This document shows positions 1 through 5,125 of a DNA stretch of 5,125 bases, in pieces (positions within the stretch are counted from its first letter, which is position 1; each line of letters opens with the position of its first letter). Source of the stretch: an uncultured Bacilli bacterium (GTDB lineage: Bacteria > Bacillota_I > Bacilli_A > RF39 > UBA660); assembly GCA_944363895.1 (NCBI GenBank), contig CALVVP010000035.1, positions 1 through 5,125 of the forward strand. Reading direction: 5' to 3'. A program made the translations under genes and the position numbers. The notes under the pieces were generated by a model. That model saw only the letters and a list, made by a program, of their open reading frames with translations, was not told where the DNA came from and made no database searches.

Positions 1-43
1 TTTTGGTCGCTCCTCAGCGTTGCCATATCCGTTCAAGTGATGG
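1..43. other. G+C-rich left-edge fragment, unassigned
   Basis: The first 43 bases are about 51% G+C, against roughly 20% in the following intergenic DNA, so they probably belong to a gene or structured RNA that continues outside the window. On the plus strand the three frames stop at 94-96, 38-40 and 54-56, and none of the short tails is recognisable. Bases 8-19 (CGCT CCTC AGCG) can form a 4-bp tetraloop hairpin, flanked by GG and CC. On the minus strand, TATAAT-like hexamers lie at 53-48 and 63-58, so a leftward transcript is possible. I do not recognise the element. Confidence 0.25.
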
Positions 44-68
44 AAATATTATATAACATTATAAAATT

Positions 69-128
69 GCTTTTAAAGACTAAGTTCCCATATTGATTTT
101 TGCGGGAACTTACAACTTTATTTAAAGC
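69..128. repeat. 60-nt imperfect palindrome, possible bidirectional terminator or intergenic repeat
   Basis: The two arms pair almost throughout. GCTTTTAAAG (69-78) pairs with CTTTA and AAAGC (116-120 and 124-128) around a 3-nt bulge. After a small internal loop, TAAGTTCCC (81-89) pairs perfectly with GGGAACTTA (104-112) around a 14-nt loop. That is 19 base pairs in all. No long T-run follows on either strand, so a simple intrinsic terminator is not certain. The element lies between the left-edge fragment and the promoter of the three-gene operon, a place where a terminator for an upstream gene would be expected. Confidence 0.6.
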
Positions 129-142
129 TATTTACTAAAGAA

Positions 143-171
143 TTGATTAAAATTAATATTTATAGTATAAT
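143..171 (+). promoter_or_regulatory. Promoter of the three-gene operon
   Basis: A TTGATT -35 box (143-148) and a perfect TATAAT -10 box (166-171) are separated by 17 nt, the ideal spacing for a housekeeping (sigma-A-type) promoter. Transcription should start near 178. This leaves only about 15 nt of leader, with AGGAG at 181-185 placed 7 nt before the ATG at 193. The short leader argues against a riboswitch or attenuator in front of this operon. Confidence 0.75.
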
Positions 172-192
172 ATTAATGTTAGGAGTGAAGGT

Positions 193-669
193 ATGGAATT
201 TATAAAAAAACATAAAGCCCAGTTTATTGTTGGCGTTGTATGCTTAATATTGTTACTATTGGCTTTTTTTGCTGTTTATCGTATGTTTTATCCAAGCAGC
301 AGTAAAAGTGTTTATGGTGATCGACTAGAAAATGCTCCGGAAATCGATAATGCGGTTATTGAAAAAATTAAAAATGAAATTATTGATTCAGATTTGGCAT
401 TAGAAGTAAGTTATGAAACAAAAGTTGTTACAATGAAATTTTTTATCGATGTTAAAGCCGATACTAAATTAGAAGAAGCTAAACAATTATCGGAAATAGT
501 TTTAAACAATCTAAGTACTAAAATTATTGATTTTTATGATATTGAAATTTTCTTTACTGATCCAAGTGGGGAAAATACAAATTATCCATTAATCGGTTAT
601 CACTCAAAGAAAGCCGAAGAATTTAGTTGGGTTGATAATGTTACTGAAGGTGACGATAATGAAGAATAA
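193..669 (+). CDS. Single-pass membrane protein with small extracellular alpha/beta domain, unknown function
   Basis: This 158-residue protein has a short basic cytoplasmic N-terminus (MEFIKKHK), one membrane helix at about 11-31, and an outward-facing domain of about 125 residues. The soluble part starts with YGDRLENAPEI (41-51). It then alternates a strand (about 69-88), an amphipathic helix (92-114) and a strand (116-122), and ends in an acidic tail (DNEE). Cys17 is not followed by a mature lipoprotein and has no small residue at -1, so this is not a lipobox. AGGAG at 181-185 supports the ATG start. It is first in the operon, and its last 11 nt overlap the start of the sensor gene, which suggests coupled translation and perhaps a shared envelope role. 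I cannot assign a known family. The impression that similar YGDRL proteins occur in uncultured gut Firmicutes is from memory. Confidence 0.85.
   Translation: MEFIKKHKAQFIVGVVCLILLLLAFFAVYRMFYPSSSKSVYGDRLENAPEIDNAVIEKIKNEIIDSDLALEVSYETKVVTMKFFIDVKADTKLEEAKQLSEIVLNNLSTKIIDFYDIEIFFTDPSGENTNYPLIGYHSKKAEEFSWVDNVTEGDDNEE
646..661 (+). promoter_or_regulatory. Ribosome binding site and start that fix the sensor gene's N-terminus
   Basis: GAAGGTG (646-652) lies 6 nt before ATG 659-661. That ATG opens a typical signal-anchor sequence, MKNKKVIISIIV. The frame remains open further upstream to 632, but that start would add nine residues (MIMLLKVTI) before the basic N-terminus and has no comparable Shine-Dalgarno sequence. 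Confidence 0.8.
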
Positions 670-2683
670 AAAAGTAATAATTAGTATTATTGTTGTAGTT
701 TTATTGCTATTAATATCATTTTTTGTTTATTATTTTTTAACGCGTGAGGATAAAGTAACATCTTTAAATTTATTTGAAAAACAATGGATTGAAAGTAATC
801 GAAATAATGTTATCGATATGTCAATTGTCGATAGTATTCCTGTTTTAAGTTATAATGGTGAGGGAATTATTGTTGATTTTTTAGATTCGTTAAATGAAGA
901 AACTAGTCTTTCATTTAATAAAGTATCTTATAAATTAGGTGATGAAATAAAATCTGAATATGCCTTTAAATTAGTAGATAACTTAGAAGATAATCAGATT
1001 TTAATTTATGAGGATAATTATGTTTTAGTAACTAAAGATCAAACTTTTTTAAGTATCGCCGATTTAGAAGGTTTAACGATCGGCGTATTAAATGAAAATT
1101 TAAATAATATTAATAATTATTTGTATAATGCCGATGTTAGTTACAAAACATTTGCTAGTAATGATGAACTTATTAATGAATTCAATAATAGTGAGACAGA
1201 ATTAGATGCGATTGTTTTATTAAAAACAACTGATTTAAAACAGTTGATCGATAATAATTATAAAATTGCTTTTAATATCAGCGACTATAAAAAATATTAT
1301 GTTTTAGCTTTAGGTAGTACTGAAAGATTGAATGCGATTTTAACTAAATATTATGAACGATGGTCTAGTTTAAATTATGAAGATTCTTATAATAAATATT
1401 TATCGAAAAATTACTTTAATTTTAAAGGGATTAACGACGAAGAAACTGTTAAGTTTAGAAGTAAAAGATACAATTATGGATTTATCGAAAATGCTCCTTT
1501 TGACACATTGTTGGAAAATCGGTTGGCAGGGATAAATCATCAATTATTATCTAGTTTTTCGGAATTAACTAATGCGGAAATATCTTATCGTGAATTTAAT
1601 AGTATGACTGATTTATTAAATGCTTTTAATAGTAATCAAATTGATTTATTTTATGGCATCAATAGTTCAATTGATTATGCGTTAGATGTTTATGAAACTG
1701 TGCCTGTTTATGAAAATAATTTAATGATTTTAAAACATTCTTCTAATGAGACAATCATCAATTCAATTAAATCTTTGGAAACAGTTACTTGTTTAGAAAA
1801 TAGTATAATAGCTAAGTATTTTACCGATAATAATATTAATATCAAAACTTATGCTAATATGCAAGAACTAATTAATAACATCGATGAAAATAGTATTATT
1901 GCGCTTGATGTTTATAATTATAATTATTATTCTTCGGAGTTAAAAAATTATATTATTGCTTATCAGTTTAGTGACGATAATTATTCATTTATCGCTCGAG
2001 ATATTGAAGATAATAGAATTTTTAATGAATTTTTAGATTTTTATATTAGGTTTAATGATACCCAAAGTTTTGTTACTAGTGGGTTGGGGGAATTATTGTT
2101 AATTAATAAAACACCAATTATTTTGAAAAATATTGCCGTTATTTTAGGTAGCATTGTTGGTGTATTGTTAATAGTTCTAGCTATTATTAAACTTAAACCC
2201 AAAAAGGGTCATTTAAATTTATCGAAAGAAGATAAGTTAAGATATATCGACGAATTAACTTTATTAAAAAATCGAAATTATTTAAATGTTTCAATTGAAA
2301 AATGGGATAATAGTGATATTTATCCACAGACAATTATTATTGTTGATTTAAATAATATTGCTTATATTAACGATAACTATGGTCATGCTGAAGGCGATGA
2401 AGTAATTAAACAAGCGGCCAATATTTTGATTGTTAACCAGATGGAAAATAGTGAAATTATTAGAACTAATGGTAATGAATTTTTAATTTATTTAGTTGGT
2501 TATGAGGAAAAACAAGTTATCACTTATATGCGCAAATTAGGGAAAGAATTAAAAGAATTAAAGCATGGTTTTGGTGCGGCAATTGGTTATAGTATGATCA
2601 ATGATGCAATTAAAACTATCGATGATGCAATTAATGAAGCAACTTTAGATATGCGCAATAACAAAGAGGAAATAAGAGATTGA
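659..2683 (+). CDS. Tandem PBPb sensor with degenerate GGDEF domain
   Basis: This 674-residue membrane receptor has an N-terminal anchor helix (about 5-27), then two successive bacterial solute-binding (SBP_bac_3/PBPb-like) domains outside the cell (about 40-260 and 270-480). The second opens with YNYGFIENAPFD (from residue 271). A second membrane helix (about 491-512) leads to a C-terminal GGDEF domain. Domain hallmarks seen are DELTLLKNRN (531-540), VDLNN with Asp563, IND (570-572), YGH and GD (579-580). The signature reads RTNGNEF (602-608) instead of RxGG[D/E]EF. In active diguanylate cyclases the third signature residue is an acidic metal ligand, and here it is Asn606. The first Gly is Asn604, the usual FK Lys is Ala568, and no RxxD inhibitory site precedes the motif. 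The domain is therefore probably non-catalytic, binding GTP or c-di-GMP or acting as a scaffold. The ligand cannot be predicted. The gene overlaps both neighbours, and TGA is its stop. Confidence 0.88.
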   Translation: MKNKKVIISIIVVVLLLLISFFVYYFLTREDKVTSLNLFEKQWIESNRNNVIDMSIVDSIPVLSYNGEGIIVDFLDSLNEETSLSFNKVSYKLGDEIKSEYAFKLVDNLEDNQILIYEDNYVLVTKDQTFLSIADLEGLTIGVLNENLNNINNYLYNADVSYKTFASNDELINEFNNSETELDAIVLLKTTDLKQLIDNNYKIAFNISDYKKYYVLALGSTERLNAILTKYYERWSSLNYEDSYNKYLSKNYFNFKGINDEETVKFRSKRYNYGFIENAPFDTLLENRLAGINHQLLSSFSELTNAEISYREFNSMTDLLNAFNSNQIDLFYGINSSIDYALDVYETVPVYENNLMILKHSSNETIINSIKSLETVTCLENSIIAKYFTDNNINIKTYANMQELINNIDENSIIALDVYNYNYYSSELKNYIIAYQFSDDNYSFIARDIEDNRIFNEFLDFYIRFNDTQSFVTSGLGELLLINKTPIILKNIAVILGSIVGVLLIVLAIIKLKPKKGHLNLSKEDKLRYIDELTLLKNRNYLNVSIEKWDNSDIYPQTIIIVDLNNIAYINDNYGHAEGDEVIKQAANILIVNQMENSEIIRTNGNEFLIYLVGYEEKQVITYMRKLGKELKELKHGFGAAIGYSMINDAIKTIDDAINEATLDMRNNKEEIRD

Positions 2684-3492
2684 AAAAGTTTTTAGCTGAT
2701 TTATGGCAAGTGATTAGATTACCAGAAATGTTAATTTTACCTGGTAATCTTGCTTTTTTTCTAATTCTTTCTTTAGCGCCTATTCTAACTCTTTTCGGTA
2801 TGATTGCTTCTAGTTTATCTTTATCGACTTCTAGTATAACTAATGCTTTAGGTAATATTGTGCCTAGTGGCGTCATGGATATCTTATTACCCTTTTTCAA
2901 CAGTGGTTTAAGTTTTTCTAATTTTGTTTTCATTTTTGTCGGCTTTTTTGTGGCTAGTAATGGACCGGATAGTTTAATTACTGCTTCAAATATTTTATAT
3001 AAAAATAAACCTAAAAATTATATATATCGCCGAATTAAAGCTATATTTATGACTTTTTGGTTACTTCTTTTATTAGTTTTTGCTTTACTTGTGATGGCTT
3101 TTGGTAGTTTTATTTTAAATAATGTTTTAACTTTTGGTGTTATTGGTAAATTTATTTCTAATAATTATGTTATTATTACAATTGTTAAAGTCTTAATTAC
3201 TTTTGTTATTATTTTCTTTGTTATTAAAATTTTATATACAATGGCTCCTGATCAAAAAATCAAAAGTAAATATGTTAATTATGGTGCTTTATTTGCTACT
3301 TTATCAATTATGATTTTAACTGGTGGTTATTCATTTTATGTGACTAATATTGCTAATTATGATATTATTTATGGTAGTTTAGCTAACATAGCTATTTTGA
3401 TGTTATTAGTTTATTTTATTTCTTATATTATTGTTTTAGGAATTGCGATTAATCATAATTATTATGCCAATGAAATGAATAGAATTAAATAA
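2680..3492 (+). CDS. YihY/BrkB-family membrane protein
   Basis: This 270-residue polytopic protein has about six membrane helices (near 22-45, 79-95, 122-147, 162-186, 200-221 and 231-256). The family signature regions are visible: LAFFLILSLAPILTL (24-38) in the first helix, and ASNGPDSLITASNILYK (92-108) after the second. The length fits the YihY/virulence factor BrkB family (PF03631), whose biochemical role is not firmly established; the old 'ribonuclease BN' label is a misassignment. The TTG start at 2680 overlaps the previous gene's TGA (TTGA) and has AGAGGA at 2665-2670, about 9 nt upstream. The next in-frame ATG (Met17) would cut away the conserved amphipathic N-terminus. It is last in the operon and a terminator lies about 100 nt downstream. 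The coding sequence is very T-rich, as expected for hydrophobic codons. Confidence 0.88.
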   Translation: MKKFLADLWQVIRLPEMLILPGNLAFFLILSLAPILTLFGMIASSLSLSTSSITNALGNIVPSGVMDILLPFFNSGLSFSNFVFIFVGFFVASNGPDSLITASNILYKNKPKNYIYRRIKAIFMTFWLLLLLVFALLVMAFGSFILNNVLTFGVIGKFISNNYVIITIVKVLITFVIIFFVIKILYTMAPDQKIKSKYVNYGALFATLSIMILTGGYSFYVTNIANYDIIYGSLANIAILMLLVYFISYIIVLGIAINHNYYANEMNRIK

Positions 3493-3498
3493 AATGTT

Positions 3499-3504
3499 TA
3501 TAAT
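3499..3504 (+). promoter_or_regulatory. Possible -10 box for the structured leader RNA
   Basis: A perfect TATAAT sits just after the YihY stop. The matching -35 region (around 3475-3481, ATGAATA) is poor. If used, transcription would start near 3511, exactly at the 16-bp palindrome that opens the leader-like RNA. In an AT-rich genome this hexamer may be chance. Confidence 0.35.
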
Positions 3505-3510
3505 AACTAA

Positions 3511-3614
3511 TGAATATATATATTCAAAACCACAGACTACTTTTAGTACCGAGGAAGTTTCATTTGTGAACTTATAAGTATTGTTTGTGAATGTAGCTTT
3601 ATGCTACATTTTTT
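3511..3614 (+). ncRNA. L10-leader-like structured RNA with kink-turn and terminator
   Basis: The element opens with a perfect 16-nt palindrome, TGAATATATATATTCA (3511-3526). ACCACAGAC (3529-3537) and CCGAGG (3549-3554) then flank a small hairpin, TACT-ttt-AGTA (3538-3548). Together they match a kink-turn layout: C-stem CC/GG, a 3-nt bulge ACA, and tandem GA/GA. The ribosomal protein L10 leader (rplJ-rplL autoregulation in Firmicutes) is known for an ACCAnAGAC...CCGAGG core followed by a terminator, and both are present here. The apical stem is much shorter than usual, and no rplJ follows; the next gene is an unrelated surface-protein pseudogene. It may therefore be an orphan or decayed leader, a small RNA, or a coincidental k-turn. 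The family match is from memory of the motif. Confidence 0.42.
3590..3614 (+). terminator. Rho-independent terminator
   Basis: AATGTAGC (3590-3597) and GCTACATT (3603-3610) form a perfect 8-bp stem with a 5-nt loop (TTTAT), running into a T-tract (3609-3614). It ends transcripts from the YihY operon and/or the leader-like RNA, and insulates the promoter at 3618. Confidence 0.85.
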
Positions 3615-3617
3615 ATG

Positions 3618-3646
3618 TTGTAAATTTTTTTAATTTTTGCTATAAT
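3618..3646 (+). promoter_or_regulatory. Strong extended -10 promoter of the surface-protein pseudogene
   Basis: TTGTAA (3618-3623), a 17-nt spacer, and TATAAT (3641-3646) preceded by TGC (3638-3640, the TGn extended -10) make a near-ideal housekeeping promoter starting only 4 nt after the terminator's T-tract. The start point should be near 3653, giving a leader of about 20 nt that contains GAAGG (3659-3663), 8 nt before the TTG start at 3672. The promoter and ribosome binding site show no decay, in contrast to the lesions in the coding sequence. Confidence 0.8.
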
Positions 3647-3671
3647 TTTTATAGTAAAGAAGGTGTCTAAA

Positions 3672-4993
3672 TTGAATAATAAAGGATTTGCAGTTAGTGG
3701 AATAATTTATTCAATTTTAATCTTATTTTTGGTATTTTAAGTATATTAGGAAGTCGTAAATTAATATTAGATAAGTTTAAAAATGATGTTATGAATGAAT
3801 TAAATGATGAAGTATTTGAACTTTTTTACCGTGATCGAAGTGGTGCGAATCGACCAGAATTATTAGATAATATGATTCCGATTAAATATGATGGCACTAA
3901 TTGGATTTATGCTGATATATATGAACAATGGTATGATTATGATAATCAAGAATAGGCCAATGCGGTTGTCTTAAATAGTGATGTAAGTAAGAATGTAGGC
4001 GATATAATTACTGAAGATGAAGTAGCTTTGTGGTATGTGTGGATACCAAGATATAAATATCAGTTGTTTAACGCTAATAATGGTAGTGCCCCCGAACAAT
4101 TAATCAATATCGAATTTGAAAATGGTACTGAAACAACTGGTACGGTATCATGTACTGACGCTGTAAGTGGTTCAGGAAGTAGCAGTGAAACATGTACTAA
4201 TGCCACTAATGGTAATTGGTATACGCATCCTGCATTTACCTTTGGTGATAAAGAATTAACTGGTTTTTGGGTTGGCAAATTTGAGGTGAGTGGAAGTACC
4301 AGCGCCATAACAATTAAACCTAATGTTAGTATTTTGAGAGATACAACTGTATCAGCATATTTAACAGCAATCCAAAATATGAGTACTACTTATAGTTTAA
4401 ATGGTGATTCACATATGATTAAAAATATGGAATGGGGAGCCGTAGCCTATTTAAAACAAAGTAAATATGGTTTAGGAACAATTGACATAGGAATGAATAA
4501 TAATAGTAATTTTATAACAGGGTGTGGAGCAGCATCAGGAAGTTCATCAAGTAGTAGTTGTAGTGCCTATAATACAGCCAATGGAATGTTAGCGAGTACA
4601 ACTGGAAATATCTATGGAGTATATGATATGTCAGGCGGAATTTGGGAATATGCGATGGGCAATATGGTCAATAGTAGTGGTGCATTTTATTCGGGCAGTG
4701 CCGGATTTAGTAGTGCGCCAGATGCGAAGTATTATGATAAATATACATATAGTACAGATTATGGTGCTCATGGCCGAGGAAAATTAGGTGACGCCACCAA
4801 AGAAACCTTATCAACCTTTGGAAGTTATACAGGAGGATGGTATAGTGATTACGCTTACTTCGTCTCTAATAATCCATGGTTTATACGTGGTGGCTACTAT
4901 AGCAGTGGAGTTGGTGCGGGCGTCTTTCACTTTGACCGAAGTACTGGTGCTAACAGCAGCATTCTCAGTACGCGCGCCATTCTCACTCCGTAA
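3672..4993 (+). pseudogene. Surface protein with pilin-like N-terminus and FGE/C-lectin-like domain; frameshift plus amber
   Basis: From TTG 3672 the frame reads LNNKGFAVSGIIYSILILF and hits TAA at 3738-3740. The next frame (from about 3728) continues as FGILSILGSRKLILDKFKND and runs on to 3952. There an in-frame TAG (3953-3955) falls where DNQE-W-ANAVVLN would be expected, so TGG to TAG is likely. It then stays open to TAA 4991-4993. Adding one base at the T-run 3726-3730 gives 440 residues: pilin-like hydrophobic N-terminus (1-25), linker, YVWIPRYKY (122-130), GFWVGKFE (198-205), MEWGAVAYLKQ, GNIYGVYDMSGG (312-323) and RGGYY (from 406) to the end. The last motifs resemble FGE-sulfatase (PF03781-type) folds, used as C-type-lectin-like display domains. 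Cys pairs 161/175 and 285/297 bracket Ser/Gly-rich loops. A TTG at 4028 lies inside the conserved motif and is not a credible start. Assembly error remains possible for either lesion. Confidence 0.75.
4886..4990 (+). other. G+C-rich 3' end of the surface-protein gene, variable-region-like
   Basis: The final ~35 codons (RGGYY to the end) are about 55% G+C, whereas the preceding part of the same gene and the whole first operon are far lower. Many codons end in C or T (TAC, TAT, AGC, AGT, GGC, GTC, CAC, GAC, AAC, CTC, GCC). This position, the extreme C-terminus of an FGE/C-type-lectin-like fold, is where diversity-generating retroelements place their variable region. No template repeat or reverse transcriptase is present in the window. 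The compositional step is seen directly; the mechanism is speculative. Confidence 0.4.
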
Positions 4994-5003
4994 ATTTTAA
5001 TAT

Positions 5004-5044
5004 AAAACTAGTAAATTATTTAAAATAAATTTTATTAGTTTTTT
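5004..5044 (+). terminator. Rho-independent terminator after the surface-protein pseudogene
   Basis: AAAACTAGTAAA (5004-5015) pairs with TTTATTAGTTTT (5031-5042) over 12 bp including one G-U pair, with a 15-nt AT-rich loop and a T-run ending at 5044. The stem is AT-rich and weak, but its position 11 nt after the stop codon and the T-tract support it. Confidence 0.65.
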
Positions 5045-5078
5045 CTTTGCAAAATTATATTAAAAATCTATATTTTTA

Positions 5079-5107
5079 TTGTTTTTTATTCATAATCGAT
5101 GTATAAT
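5079..5107 (+). promoter_or_regulatory. Promoter for a gene beyond the right edge
   Basis: TTGTTT (5079-5084) and TATAAT (5102-5107) are spaced by 17 nt. Downstream, AGAAGAATAGGT (5114-5125) resembles a Shine-Dalgarno region at about the same distance from the -10 box as GAAGG is in the surface-protein unit. The start codon should lie within about 10-15 nt past the window. The identity of that gene cannot be seen. Confidence 0.55.
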
Positions 5108-5125
5108 TTAATTAGAAGAATAGGT

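Noticed and set aside
232..246. Lipoprotein signal at Cys17 of the first protein
   Set aside because: The context VGVVCL lacks the small residue before Cys, and the helix continues beyond it.
632..658. Upstream start for the sensor gene adding nine residues
   Set aside because: ATG 659 has GAAGGTG at the right distance and begins a standard signal anchor; the longer form places hydrophobic residues before the basic N-terminus and lacks a ribosome binding site.
2680..2683. TGA read as Trp (Mycoplasma code)
   Set aside because: TGA cleanly ends the sensor gene in a TTGA overlap with the YihY start, and TGG is used for Trp throughout.
2631..2933. Minus-strand open frame of 100 codons
   Set aside because: It lies antisense across the end of the sensor gene and the well-supported YihY gene, with no recognisable product.
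4060..4308. Minus-strand open frame of 82 codons
   Set aside because: It is antisense to the FGE-like coding region, whose plus-strand translation carries family motifs.
4028..4993. Independent 321-residue gene starting at TTG 4028
   Set aside because: The TTG falls within the conserved ALWYVWIPRYKY stretch, has no ribosome binding site, and the frame upstream encodes the same family's linker.
4788..5000. Plus-strand 70-codon frame overlapping the end of the surface-protein gene
   Set aside because: It is an out-of-frame shadow; the main frame contains RGG and other FGE-like motifs over the same bases.
1..5125. CRISPR array, tRNA, rRNA or insertion sequence
   Set aside because: No regularly spaced repeats, cloverleaf, rRNA-like stretch, transposase or terminal inverted repeats were seen.

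Overview
The window is AT-rich (roughly 30% G+C outside a few short patches). It uses Gram-positive style promoters (TTGxxx-N17-TATAAT), purine-rich ribosome binding sites and the ordinary bacterial code: TGG for Trp, and TGA as a real stop in a 4-nt TTGA gene overlap. The protein families and the lysine-, asparagine- and isoleucine-rich composition suggest a small-genome, uncultured gut Bacillota/Bacilli lineage (RF39- or Erysipelotrichales-like). That placement is inferred from style and was not tested.

Layout. Positions 1-192 hold a short G+C-rich left edge of unknown nature, a 60-nt imperfect palindrome (69-128) and a clear promoter. Positions 193-3492 are one tightly packed operon of three membrane-protein genes: a small single-pass extracellular protein; a 674-residue sensor with two tandem periplasmic-binding-protein (PBPb) domains, a membrane helix and a cytoplasmic GGDEF domain; and a YihY/BrkB-family polytopic membrane protein. 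The genes overlap by 11 and 4 nt, so translational coupling is likely. The sensor's GGDEF signature is degenerate (NGNEF), so it probably does not make c-di-GMP.

Positions 3493-3671 hold a short structured RNA that looks like a ribosomal protein L10 leader (a kink-turn CCACAGAC...CCGAGG followed by a Rho-independent terminator) but has no rplJ behind it. A strong extended -10 promoter follows. Positions 3672-4993 hold a surface-protein gene with a pilin-like N-terminus and a C-terminal formylglycine-generating-enzyme (FGE)/C-type-lectin-like domain. It carries one frameshift and one in-frame amber codon, so it is a pseudogene or a silent cassette as sequenced, yet the remaining 340-plus codons are otherwise intact. 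Its last ~100 nt are about 55% G+C, unlike the rest of the window. A terminator follows, and a new promoter with a possible Shine-Dalgarno sequence runs into the right edge, announcing another gene just outside.

How the parts may work together: the first operon looks like an envelope sensing/signalling unit, with extracellular ligand binding coupled to a cytoplasmic degenerate GGDEF domain. The second unit belongs to a family of exposed, possibly variable surface proteins. No direct functional link between the two is visible.
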